A stretch of DNA of 9,256 nt. Source: a bacterium CG2_30_54_10 (lineage in GTDB: Bacteria; Muiribacteriota; Ozemobacteria; Ozemobacterales; Ozemobacteraceae). Made by a program: the position numbers and the translations under genes. Under the pieces are notes generated by a model. That model had not been told where the DNA came from and searched no databases. It saw only the letters and a program-made list of their open reading frames with translations. Each line of letters opens with the position of its first letter. Within the stretch, counting starts at the first letter, position 1. Below are positions 1-7,552 of the stretch, piece after piece. The stretch lies in NCBI GenBank assembly GCA_001872985.1, contig MNYA01000260.1, forward strand, positions 1-9,256, written 5' to 3'.

Positions 1-16
1 AAGGTTTCCCCCGGAA

Positions 17-44
17 TTTTCACTGAAGTGTTTTCACTGAGGTG
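17..44. repeat. 14-bp tandem repeat, two copies, in the leader
   Basis: Two adjacent copies (17-30 and 31-44) of TTTTCACTGA(A/G)GTG differ at one base. Each contains a CACT-2-(A/G)GTG half-palindrome (CACT/AGTG in copy 1). The repeat lies about 115 bp upstream of the preferred start of the first gene, so a direct-repeat operator is possible. No convincing -35/-10 pair is visible next to it, so the regulatory role is only inferred. The copy structure itself is read directly from the sequence. Confidence 0.55.
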
Positions 45-146
45 TATCTCGGAGGTGTTTCGCGGAGGCTTAAAATTGACGCTGGTTGTAGTATCCTTGA
101 GCGGCCGGGGATACCCGAGGTCTCGCATGCTACATTTCGGATGAAA

Positions 147-152
147 CGAGGA
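147..152 (+). promoter_or_regulatory. ribosome binding site that decides the start of the first gene
   Basis: CGAGGA lies 6 nt before the GTG at 159. Neither the in-frame ATG at 141 nor the in-frame GTG at 42 has a comparable purine-rich site at proper spacing. Starting at 159 also puts the KGGN motif about 22 residues from the N-terminus, as is usual for the PEP/pyruvate-binding fold. This is the main reason for preferring 159. Confidence 0.5.
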
Positions 153-158
153 CTGACT

Positions 159-3029
159 GTGGAACACAAGATCGTTGCGGTTCGTGAGGTTCCCTCCGTT
201 GAAGTCATGGCGGTTGTCGGTGGAAAAGGCGGAAATCTTATTCGGCTGACCGAGGCTGGAGCCGATGTTCCCCCCTTCGTGGTTTTGGCCAGCCCTTGTT
301 TCGATGATTTCGTGCTTTCATTCAAGGCCGATTTCGACCCGGCCGTTGCCCGCCTCGACTGCGCGAGCCCACAATCAATAGCGAGAACGGCCGGGGAGCT
401 TCGTGAGCTGGTGTGCCGCCAGCCTCTTCCAGCCGACCTCGCGACGGAACTTTTTTCGAAACTTGAAAAAGCCGCCGCTGGCGCCGAATTCTTCGCTGTC
501 CGCTCGAGCGCCCTCGGAGAAGATTCCAAGGAGTTTTCATACGCCGGGATGCTCGATACCTACCTTTTCAACAGGACGCGCGAAGAAATCACGCAGGCGG
601 TCATCAAATGCTGGGCTTCCATCTACTCGGATCGCGCCGTCGCCTACCGGAACATGCGCGGAATCGCCCAGAACGGCATTTCGATGGCTGTCGTCGTCCA
701 GAAAATGATCGACGGGACGGCTTCCGGGGTCACCTTCACGGTCAACCCAACCACCAAGTATGAAGACGAAATCCTCATCACCAGCGTTTTTGGGCTCGGG
801 GAAGGCTTGGTATCCGGTGCCCTCAATTCCGATCAATTCATTTGCCTGAAGCAAAACGGTTATCCGATCGTGACCCGCGAACTCGCCGAAAAAGAAGACC
901 GCATCGTTTTCGACCGCGAAAAAGGCGCCGGAACCAAAGAAGAGAAGGTTCCCGAAACTGAGGTTAGGCTACCGTCTCTCTCCGACGCCACGGTTCAAAA
1001 AATCGCGAAGGTCTGCCACAAGATCGAAAAATCCTACGGCGGGGTTCCACAGGACATCGAATGGTCCGTCGATCGCGATGGCTCGGTCAGGATCCTGCAA
1101 GCCCGCCCCGTCACCACGATTGAAAAACCCTGGCCCTCGGAACGCGCCTTCATGACCCTCTGGGACAACTCCAACATCGTCGAAAGCTATAGCGGCGTCA
1201 CAACCCCGCTCACCTTCAGCTTCGCCTTGCATGCCTATCACAGTGTCTACGTCCAGTTCTGCGAGGTGCTCGGCGTTCCAACAGCCGATATCCTGGCCAA
1301 CGATTTCGCCTTCGCTAACATGCTCGGCCTCCTCAACGGGCGCATCTATTACAATCTGAAGAACTGGTACCGCCTCATCTCCGTCCTTCCAGGGTACAAA
1401 TGGAATAGCCGCTTCATGGAAGGCATGATGGGCGTGAAAGCAACATTTGAAGTCGATGTGGCGAAAAAGGTCGCGGGCTTCTTTGAACGTTATCTGGTTG
1501 AGTTCCCCAAGCTCGCATGGTCGGGAGTCAACCTCGCCTGGAAGTTTTGGAACATCGACGACGAAGTCAAAAAGTTCATGACAATTTATCAGAACATGTA
1601 CAATAGGTACAAAGATTTTGATTTTAGTAGCGCCCCCGCCCACCGAACAGTCGAGATATACAACGAGCTCGAGATCACGGTTCTCAAAAACTGGAAAGCG
1701 CCGATCATCAACGATTTCATGGCCATGATCTTCTACGGGATCCTGCGTGCGCTGATCACCAGTTGGAAACTCGACCGGGAGGGCGGCCCTCTGGCGAACG
1801 ATCTCTGCGCCGGGCAGGGAAACGTCGAAAGCACGCTTCCAATGCGGAGTCTTCAAAATATGGCCCGATTCATCAGCGCAAACCCTTCCCTTCATGCGAT
1901 TTTTCAGAAGAACACCCCCGCCCGACTGAAAGACCTGTTCGCCGGGCCGGCAGGAGGTGTCGATCCCACCGGAGCTGACGATCCGACCGGAGCTGACGAT
2001 CCGACCGGAGCCGCCGATTCGACCGAGAACCAGGAGATGCGCAAGAAGGTTCGCGACTACCTTGCTGAATACGGTTATCGCGCAATGAACGAGTTGAAGC
2101 TGGAAGAACCTTCCCTGAATGAGAAGCCTGAGTTCCTGTTCAGTATGCTTAAAAACTACCTCGGCGGAATACTTCCCGACGAGGAAGGCGCCGGTGAAGC
2201 CGAGGCGAAGAAGCGCGAGGCGGCCGAGGCTGGGGCCAAAGAAGCCTTGCACGGCCAAAAATTGTACGGATACTCCAAATTTGATATTCTCATGTTCGTC
2301 GCGAATTACGCCAAGAAAGCAATGGCCGTCCGCGAATACCAGAGGTTCGCCAGAACGAAGATGTACGGCCTCGTCCGACGCATGTTTCTCGGAATCGGCA
2401 ATCGGTTCACCGAGCGCGGCTTGCTCGCGGATCCGAACGACATCTTCTACCTGACCACGTCAGAGGTGATCGGCTACGTCGTTGGAACCGCGACCAGTCA
2501 GAAACTTCGCGAACTCGCGGCTGTCCGCAAAGCCGAGTTCGATGGTTATCGTAAAATGGACGAGCTCCCAGACCGGATCGAGACCCATGGCGTGGTTTAC
2601 ACCAACGACCTCACACGGGGAACGATCAAGCAGCAGATATCCGACGACCCGAATATCCTGAAGGGAATAGGCGGCTGTTCCGGCATTGTGAGGGGCAAAG
2701 TGAAGGTCATCCTTTCCCCGAGCGACGACATGAGCCTCAACGGCGAGATCCTTGTGGCCGCCCGCACCGACCCCGGATGGGTTCCGCTGTTCGCTTCGGC
2801 ATCGGCACTTTTGATCGAGCGGGGAAGCATGCTTTCGCACTCGGTCATCGTTGCCCGCGAACTCGGTCTTCCCGCCGTCGTCGGCGTTACTGGCGCAACG
2901 AAACGCCTCAAGACCGGCGATGAGGTTGAGCTCGACGGAACGACCGGCCTGATCAAGATCATCTCTCGGGCCGGCGGTGGAGTCCCCGAAACTTCCGCCG
3001 CCGGTTTCCGCAAAGAAGTTGACCGATGA
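159..3029 (+). CDS. PEP-synthase / rifampicin phosphotransferase-like enzyme (PEP/pyruvate-binding + PEP-mobile His domain)
   Basis: The product is 956 aa from the GTG at 159; ATG 141 and GTG 42 are alternative starts. Residues 1-320 form a PPDK_N-type ATP-grasp domain: KGGN at 22-25, AVRSSALGED at 112-121, SGV at 188-190, GLGEGLVSG at 211-219, DIEW at 298-301 and LQARPVTT at 312-319. A long helical middle region follows, with a disordered acidic insert near 602-619 and a family-like YGYRAMNEL segment. The C-terminal swivelling domain carries the phosphocarrier His894 in LSHSVIVARELGLPAVVG. The C-terminal PEP/pyruvate TIM barrel of true PEP synthase is absent, so this is not a canonical PpsA. 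The layout matches rifampicin phosphotransferases and PigC-like condensing enzymes, in which ATP phosphorylates the His and the phosphate passes to a substrate bound in the middle domain. The substrate is unknown; the cluster context suggests a lipid or small molecule (inference). The stop overlaps the next start by ATGA, implying translational coupling. Confidence 0.88.
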   Translation: MEHKIVAVREVPSVEVMAVVGGKGGNLIRLTEAGADVPPFVVLASPCFDDFVLSFKADFDPAVARLDCASPQSIARTAGELRELVCRQPLPADLATELFSKLEKAAAGAEFFAVRSSALGEDSKEFSYAGMLDTYLFNRTREEITQAVIKCWASIYSDRAVAYRNMRGIAQNGISMAVVVQKMIDGTASGVTFTVNPTTKYEDEILITSVFGLGEGLVSGALNSDQFICLKQNGYPIVTRELAEKEDRIVFDREKGAGTKEEKVPETEVRLPSLSDATVQKIAKVCHKIEKSYGGVPQDIEWSVDRDGSVRILQARPVTTIEKPWPSERAFMTLWDNSNIVESYSGVTTPLTFSFALHAYHSVYVQFCEVLGVPTADILANDFAFANMLGLLNGRIYYNLKNWYRLISVLPGYKWNSRFMEGMMGVKATFEVDVAKKVAGFFERYLVEFPKLAWSGVNLAWKFWNIDDEVKKFMTIYQNMYNRYKDFDFSSAPAHRTVEIYNELEITVLKNWKAPIINDFMAMIFYGILRALITSWKLDREGGPLANDLCAGQGNVESTLPMRSLQNMARFISANPSLHAIFQKNTPARLKDLFAGPAGGVDPTGADDPTGADDPTGAADSTENQEMRKKVRDYLAEYGYRAMNELKLEEPSLNEKPEFLFSMLKNYLGGILPDEEGAGEAEAKKREAAEAGAKEALHGQKLYGYSKFDILMFVANYAKKAMAVREYQRFARTKMYGLVRRMFLGIGNRFTERGLLADPNDIFYLTTSEVIGYVVGTATSQKLRELAAVRKAEFDGYRKMDELPDRIETHGVVYTNDLTRGTIKQQISDDPNILKGIGGCSGIVRGKVKVILSPSDDMSLNGEILVAARTDPGWVPLFASASALLIERGSMLSHSVIVARELGLPAVVGVTGATKRLKTGDEVELDGTTGLIKIISRAGGGVPETSAAGFRKEVDR
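1962..2030 (+). repeat. 18-bp in-frame tandem repeat (hexapeptide DPTGAD)
   Basis: Three 18-bp units at 1962-1979, 1980-1997 and 1998-2015, plus a degenerate partial unit to 2030, encode DPTGAD, DPTGAD, DPTGAA and a DSTEN tail. The unit is a multiple of three, so copy-number change keeps the frame. It lies in an acidic, Gly/Pro-rich linker of the phosphotransferase-like protein (residues about 602-619), between the middle domain and the YGYRAMNEL segment. It is probably a flexible spacer that expanded by slippage. Confidence 0.85.
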
Positions 3030-5341
3030 GCGTGCAGGATTCCCCCCACAAAGGTATTTTCGACCGTTTCGCGATTCTTCTTGTCGACCACCGGGTTCTG
3101 CTTTTCGTCATCATGACTGCGCTTTCCCTCGGCAGCCTCTACTACTCGCAGTTCATCAAGATTGACAACAGTCTGGAGTTGTGGTTCCTCGAGGGCGACC
3201 CGGCTCTGACCGCATACCGCGAGTTCAAAAAGATCTACGGAAACGATGAGATTATTCTCGCCCTCGTCGATAGCGGATCAAGTGACGGGGTTTTCAAAAA
3301 AGATTTCCTGAACGGAATTTATTCCGCTTCAAAGAAACTTGAGGCCGACTCGACAAACTTCCGCCGTGTCATCAGCCTCGGCGTTTCGCCACACATCGAC
3401 CTTCAGAACGGAAACGAGCTGGTCGTCGAGGATCTTATGACGGCAACCGCCGCCGACGATCTCGCCGCGGAGAATATCCGAAGAAAGTTCATGGACGACC
3501 CCTTCAAGCAAAAGCTGCTGACGGACATGGGGCGGCGATACGGAATTTTTCTGATCGAGCCGGTCGCTTCGACCGAGATGGATGCCAAGCGCCCCGAGAT
3601 CATCGCCGCCGCGAAAACCTGCCTTCAGGGTCTGAACTACCAGCTTGCGGGGATGGGAATCATGTATGACGAGTTGAATCGACTCAGTCTTCGTGATGGA
3701 ATGATCTTTACAACGGTCTCCTACCTCGTGATTCTGCTGGTGGTCTTTCTCTTGTTCAGATCCTGGGTATTCCTTTCCATGGTGATTTGCGTAATGCTTC
3801 TGGGGACAACCACATTCATCGGGGTCTACGGCCTTTTCAGGCAGAACTTCAATATGGTGACCATCGTCCTGCCGACGCTGATGCTGATACTATCCATCTC
3901 CGATGTTGCATACATCTTCAACCAGTACGTCGTGAACATGGGCAAGATGGTCGAGGACAAGCGGAAAGGCCTGATTTTCATTTTCGGCAACGCTCTCGCT
4001 CCATGTCTTTTCACCTCCCTAACCAACCTTTTCGGATTCATTTCAATCGTGCTTAGCCCAATGCAGGTACTGCGCGGCTTTGGATATTTCGCCTCCTTCA
4101 GCACCCTGGCTGAGTATTTCATCTCGATGATCTCGGCCGCCTTCATCCTGGGTTTCGTGACCCCGGACACCAGTCTCGAAGAACGGCGGCCGTTCGCAAA
4201 TTATGTCGAGAAATGGGTGCGCCTTATGCCTAGGTATCACGGAACGGTGCTTATTCTCCTGGTTGTCAGCTCGGTTTTCGGGTTCGTAGGCATCGCGCAT
4301 CTACAGGTCGATACTTATTCGATGGGTTTTCTGCATGAGGACAACCCGGTTCGGGTGCAGAGCGACTATGTAGAAAAAAACTACGGGGACTACCTTCCCC
4401 TCGAGATCCGCCTTCTCACCGGAAAACCTGACGGGGTTAAAGATCCCGGCTTCCTGCGCCGCCTCGCCGCTTGCCACGACCATTTGGAGAAGCTTCCCGA
4501 AGTTCAGCGGGCGGCTTCGATGGTTGATGTGATGAAGCGACTAAACCAGGTCATGACCGACGGCGCCTCCACATCTTATGTCGTTCCCGACACGCCGGAA
4601 AAGGTCAGCCAGTTGCTGATGCTCTACGAGTCGGACCCTGACAACGACATGAAACACATGGTCGATCCATCGTACCGTGAAGCTCGCCTCACCGTTCGTG
4701 TTCCGATGGTCAGCGCCGCGAATCTGCATCGCATCGAGTCGATGGTTCTTGATACGCTGAAAAAAGAGTTTTCCGGAACCTCGGTGGAAATCGTTTTCGG
4801 AGGCTACGTTCCTCTCTACGCCCGCCTGATCAATTACATCACCCAGAGCCAGCTTACGAGCTTCGCAACCGCGCTCATCGGCATTTTCGGGGCAATGGCG
4901 TTGCTCTTCAGGCGTTTCGATGCCGTCTGGCTTGGAATCGTTCCGAATGTCTATCCAATCATCATGACCCTTGGAATGATGGGCTGGCTCGGAATCCGCC
5001 TCGATATCGCGACCGTGACGATCGCATCGATTGCCCTCGGGGTCGCGGTCAACGATACGATCCATGAGTTGTTCCTGTTCTACAAGCCCGAACGCCGGCA
5101 CCTCGACCCAGTCGATTCCATCAGCGAGGTTCTGATCGAGGAAGGCCCCGCTGTCGTTGCAACCTCCCTGATCTACGCCTTCGGTTTTTCAGCGCTTGCC
5201 CTTGCAAGCATCAAATCGGTCATCTACTTCGGCGCTCTCCTGGCCATGACATTGATTTTCGGCATGATTTGCGAGGTCTCGATGATGCCCGCCCTTGTCT
5301 GCCAATTCAAGGAACACCTCGCTCAGTCCCGGCAGAAATGA
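3026..5341 (+). CDS. RND-superfamily MMPL-type membrane transporter
   Basis: The product is 771 aa with the RND layout of two repeats, each one TM, a large extracytoplasmic loop and five more TMs. Estimated TMs are at 23-41, 226-244, 248-270, 276-297, 318-342, 350-376, 406-425, 608-628, 633-655, 660-684, 706-727 and 732-757. Extracytoplasmic domains fall at about 42-225 and 426-607. TM4 carries a buried Asp (ILSISDVAY, D293) and TM10 the MMPL/HAE2-like IALGVAVNDTIH (N676, D677), consistent with proton-driven transport. Family members move lipids or hydrophobic compounds (MmpL, HpnN). The length fits small single-subunit MMPL pumps rather than 1000-aa HAE1 drug pumps. ATG 3026 overlaps the previous TGA (ATGA) and only weak AAGAAG precedes it, which fits translational coupling. 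The neighbouring LolA-like and barrel genes suggest inner- to outer-membrane lipid traffic (inference). Confidence 0.93.
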   Translation: MSVQDSPHKGIFDRFAILLVDHRVLLFVIMTALSLGSLYYSQFIKIDNSLELWFLEGDPALTAYREFKKIYGNDEIILALVDSGSSDGVFKKDFLNGIYSASKKLEADSTNFRRVISLGVSPHIDLQNGNELVVEDLMTATAADDLAAENIRRKFMDDPFKQKLLTDMGRRYGIFLIEPVASTEMDAKRPEIIAAAKTCLQGLNYQLAGMGIMYDELNRLSLRDGMIFTTVSYLVILLVVFLLFRSWVFLSMVICVMLLGTTTFIGVYGLFRQNFNMVTIVLPTLMLILSISDVAYIFNQYVVNMGKMVEDKRKGLIFIFGNALAPCLFTSLTNLFGFISIVLSPMQVLRGFGYFASFSTLAEYFISMISAAFILGFVTPDTSLEERRPFANYVEKWVRLMPRYHGTVLILLVVSSVFGFVGIAHLQVDTYSMGFLHEDNPVRVQSDYVEKNYGDYLPLEIRLLTGKPDGVKDPGFLRRLAACHDHLEKLPEVQRAASMVDVMKRLNQVMTDGASTSYVVPDTPEKVSQLLMLYESDPDNDMKHMVDPSYREARLTVRVPMVSAANLHRIESMVLDTLKKEFSGTSVEIVFGGYVPLYARLINYITQSQLTSFATALIGIFGAMALLFRRFDAVWLGIVPNVYPIIMTLGMMGWLGIRLDIATVTIASIALGVAVNDTIHELFLFYKPERRHLDPVDSISEVLIEEGPAVVATSLIYAFGFSALALASIKSVIYFGALLAMTLIFGMICEVSMMPALVCQFKEHLAQSRQK

Positions 5342-5565
5342 ACTTATTCCGTATCATCTCAATAATGCGGGGGAAGCATGAGAACGAACCGGAGGGCGTA
5401 ACGCGCCCGAACGCTGGGGATGAGCCTCGCGAATTTACTTCGCGAGGCGAAGGGGAGCACGCGCCTCCCTCTTTGAGAAGATATTTTTTTTCCCTATTTT
5501 CGATCTACAACCGACCGGATGCGTTTCTGGTGGAATACCCGGGAAGCGCCGGCGCGATAAACTGA
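5338..5565 (+). CDS. doubtful small ORF, 75 aa, translationally coupled to the transporter
   Basis: ATG 5338 overlaps the transporter stop as ATGA, the same arrangement as between the first two genes, and the stop is 13 nt before the next gene. I recognise no family. The N-terminus is MNLFRIISIMRGK, the middle is charged, and the C-terminal part has an aromatic stretch (LRRYFFSLFSIYNRP) that could touch a membrane. Codon use is unlike the neighbours, with TTA, ATA, CTA and AGA-AGA present. About 26 codons are supplied by a GC-rich palindromic sequence (5391-5468), so part of the peptide looks like translated repeat. It may be a real small protein, a gene disrupted in frame by a repeat, or a chance ORF in an intergenic spacer. 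The coupling is the best argument for it; composition argues against it. Confidence 0.3.
   Translation: MNLFRIISIMRGKHENEPEGVTRPNAGDEPREFTSRGEGEHAPPSLRRYFFSLFSIYNRPDAFLVEYPGSAGAIN
5391..5468. repeat. GC-rich palindromic (REP-like) element with a perfect 10-bp stem
   Basis: The core is a perfect 10-bp inverted repeat, GCCTCGCGAA (5424-5433) and TTCGCGAGGC (5439-5448), around a 5-nt loop. Outside it, GGAGG(G)CG at 5391-5398 can pair with CGCCTCC at 5462-5468 with one bulge. A smaller alternative hairpin GGGCG/CGCCC lies at 5394-5408. The 78-bp stretch therefore forms a nested imperfect palindrome like REP/BIME units, and its length is divisible by three. An eight-T run at 5484-5491 follows 15 nt downstream, too far for a standard terminator but possibly relevant to mRNA processing or attenuation between the transporter and the BtaA-like gene. 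Confidence 0.6.
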
Positions 5566-5578
5566 AGGCAGGTAGGAT

Positions 5579-6682
5579 ATGGCAAACCAACCCGCGGTCG
5601 TTTACAGTAACGTCTGGGAAGACCCTGAACTGAATCGTCGCAGCCTGCAGGTAAAGCCAGGCGACGTCGTGTTATCGATCACATCCGGAGGCTGCAATTC
5701 CCTGTGTTTGCTTTTGGAAAACCCTTCGAAGGTCGTTTCGATCGATCTCAACCCCGCTCAGCTCGCGATGCTCGAATATAAGCGTGCAGCGATCATTGAA
5801 CTCGGCTATGAGGATTTCCTCGAATCTCTTGGCACGCCGTTTTTCAGAAAGCCTTCCCCTCACCCACCCATCTATCGATGGAATTTGTACCAGAAAATCC
5901 GCAAGCACATACCGGGGTATGCGATTGATTTCTGGGATGCAAACCGGCCCCTGATCGAAAAAGGCATCTTCTGGTGTGGGAAAGTCGAGGCCTTCTTCGA
6001 TTTCTACCGGAAGATCCTTGCCTTCCTGTACGACTTCAAAAAAATGGAAGCCCTTTTCGAATGTCCCGACCTCGAGGCCCAGCGCCGCCGCTACAAGGAG
6101 CTCAACCGCAAGCGATGGCGTTTCCTCAACGGTCTGCTGCTGAACAATTTCGTTCTCAGTCTGGTCAAGGGGGCGCATTCGTTTGCTCAGGTGGAGGACA
6201 AGAATCTTTCCGGCAATCTATCACGCAAGATTGACATCGGAATGACCCGTTTTTTCAATCCCGACAACTATTTCATTTCCCTCATGCTCCTTGGCGGCCA
6301 CTATTCTCGGAAAGCCATGTCGCCGTATCTGCTCGAAGAGAACTTCCCTGTCATGAAAAAAAATATCGATCGGCTCGATATCTTCCAGGGAACTGTCGGG
6401 GATGTCCTGAAAAAATGGGGTCCGGCGAGCTTCGACAAACAGAACCTCTCGAATATCTTCGAGTGGATGGACAACGATTTCTTTAACGGCGTATTGCGCG
6501 AAGTCATAGCTCTGAGCCGCCCCGGAGGCCGGATGGCCTGGCGCTATACCCTTGCCAAACCTCGCCGGCTCGATGAGGAAAACAGCCAAAAGCTGGTATC
6601 CGAGCCCGATTTGGCCGCCAAGCTCTTTGCCCTCGATCGCTCTTTCATCTACGAAAGTTTTCACGTCTGCCACTTGGCCTGA
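5579..6682 (+). CDS. DUF3419 / BtaA-like SAM-dependent 3-amino-3-carboxypropyltransferase
   Basis: The product is 367 aa. It opens with VVYSNVWEDP (WEDP at 13-16), the hallmark N-terminal motif of DUF3419/BtaA proteins. A Rossmann-type SAM site follows: VVLSITSGGCN (about 30-40, glycine-rich motif I) and VVSIDLNPAQ (about 52-61, acidic loop for the SAM ribose). Near the C-terminus, SNIFEWMDND (about 291-300) and LSRPGGRMAWR match the later strands of the fold. BtaA moves the 3-amino-3-carboxypropyl group of SAM to diacylglycerol, the first step of betaine-lipid synthesis, at the membrane. The size is close to but somewhat below the roughly 410 aa of proteobacterial BtaA. The partner N-methyltransferase BtaB is not in the window, so a homoserine-type product or a different acceptor is possible. 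An in-frame TAG at 5573 and AGGTAGGAT just before ATG 5579 fix the start. Confidence 0.88.
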   Translation: MANQPAVVYSNVWEDPELNRRSLQVKPGDVVLSITSGGCNSLCLLLENPSKVVSIDLNPAQLAMLEYKRAAIIELGYEDFLESLGTPFFRKPSPHPPIYRWNLYQKIRKHIPGYAIDFWDANRPLIEKGIFWCGKVEAFFDFYRKILAFLYDFKKMEALFECPDLEAQRRRYKELNRKRWRFLNGLLLNNFVLSLVKGAHSFAQVEDKNLSGNLSRKIDIGMTRFFNPDNYFISLMLLGGHYSRKAMSPYLLEENFPVMKKNIDRLDIFQGTVGDVLKKWGPASFDKQNLSNIFEWMDNDFFNGVLREVIALSRPGGRMAWRYTLAKPRRLDEENSQKLVSEPDLAAKLFALDRSFIYESFHVCHLA

Positions 6683-6707
6683 TTCAGAATTTGCGAGATT
6701 TCAAATC

Positions 6708-6715
6708 AAGGAGGA
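6708..6715 (+). promoter_or_regulatory. strong Shine-Dalgarno site of the LolA-like gene
   Basis: AAGGAGGA lies 4 nt before ATG 6720, or 5-7 nt measured from the GGAGG core. It is the strongest ribosome site in the window and selects this ATG over in-frame upstream starts that would lie inside the preceding gene. It suggests the periplasmic protein is made in higher amounts than the upstream enzymes, which fits a soluble carrier. Confidence 0.8.
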
Positions 6716-6719
6716 ACTT

Positions 6720-7493
6720 ATGAAAATGAAAATGATTTTTCCCGTCGCGGTTGCCCTTTTCCTGGTGGTGGCCCAAAGTGTTTCGGCAATAACTGCCGAT
6801 GAAGTTCTACAGGGGGTTGAAAACCGATTCATCGGGAAAACCTCGAAATCCGACACCTCCATGAAACTGGTCGCGGCTGACGGGAACGCCCGAACCCGCA
6901 AACTCGTGATCTACAGAAGGAAGGCAGACAACGACAACAAAGACAACTTCATCCATTTTTTATCTCCCGCCGACATCAAAGACACCACCTACCTGGTGAA
7001 CGAGAAGAATCGGAAAAAGGAAAAGTGGATTTTCCTGTCCGCGTTTAAGAACATTCGCAAGATCGTTGCGACCGACTACAATATGGCATTCGTTTCGAGC
7101 GACTTTACCTACGAGGACATGGATGACATCCACGCCTCAGATTACACGTGCTCGGACCTCAAAGAGGAAACCGTCGACGGGGAAGCCGTCTACTCGATAG
7201 ATTGCAAAAAGAAGGATTCCGACACCGATTATTCCCATTCGATTCTGAAAGTAAGCAAGGAAAAGAAGATCATCATCAAGGCCCTGATGTTCGACAAGAA
7301 GGATCCGGCCAAGCAAGTCAAGGAGATGACCGCCGGGCTTTGCGAAAAGATCCAAAACATCTGGACACCAAAGAGCGTCTCGATGAAAGACCTTCGGAAA
7401 CACACATCGACAGTTCTCGATGTCGGCAAAATCGAATACGACGTCAAACTCGACGACGAAACCTTCTCGCAGCGCAACATGAAGAAAGGCTGA
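6720..7493 (+). CDS. secreted LolA-like protein, outer membrane lipoprotein-sorting family (PF17131 type)
   Basis: The product is 257 aa. A Sec signal peptide (MKMKM n-region, hydrophobic core FPVAVALFLVVA) ends in SVSA with likely cleavage after A23. There is no lipobox, so it is a soluble periplasmic protein. The mature part follows the LolA_like pattern: early ENRF, a SDTSMKLVAADGNARTRKL strand region, then FLSPADIKDTTYL, KWIFLSAFKNIRKI and the conserved SSDFTYEDM. The late part has strand pairs such as GEAVYSIDCK. The fold is a half-barrel with a hydrophobic cavity that carries lipoproteins or lipids. Family members are repeatedly encoded beside MMPL/RND pumps and DUF1302-like outer-membrane proteins, as here. 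Despite the family title, direct lipoprotein sorting is unproven; lipid shuttling is the better inference from this neighbourhood. It follows the BtaA-like gene after 37 nt, so it is probably cotranscribed. Confidence 0.92.
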   Translation: MKMKMIFPVAVALFLVVAQSVSAITADEVLQGVENRFIGKTSKSDTSMKLVAADGNARTRKLVIYRRKADNDNKDNFIHFLSPADIKDTTYLVNEKNRKKEKWIFLSAFKNIRKIVATDYNMAFVSSDFTYEDMDDIHASDYTCSDLKEETVDGEAVYSIDCKKKDSDTDYSHSILKVSKEKKIIIKALMFDKKDPAKQVKEMTAGLCEKIQNIWTPKSVSMKDLRKHTSTVLDVGKIEYDVKLDDETFSQRNMKKG

Positions 7494-7552
7494 GCCCCCC
7501 GGAGGACATCGGAATCGGAGAGCTGAGATCGGCATTCAGAACCGCACGTAGA

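Noticed and set aside
76..97. TTGACG followed by TATCCT as a sigma-70 promoter
   Set aside because: The hexamers are only 10 bp apart, too short for a promoter, and nothing -10-like stands at 16-18 bp.
42..158. N-terminal extension of the first gene to GTG 42
   Set aside because: The extra 39 residues have no family-like content and run through the 14-bp repeat. GTG 42 lacks a good ribosome site, while GTG 159 has CGAGGA at 6 nt and gives the usual N-terminus.
969..2258. Long open frame of 429 codons on the minus strand
   Set aside because: It lies wholly antisense to the phosphotransferase-like gene, whose domains and motifs span the region. Its translation is low-complexity and has no recognisable motif; such shadows are common in GC-rich genes.
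6552..6719. Upstream start for the LolA-like gene inside the BtaA-like gene
   Set aside because: It would overlap the previous gene in another frame and bury the signal peptide. ATG 6720 has a strong AAGGAGGA site and begins exactly at the signal peptide.
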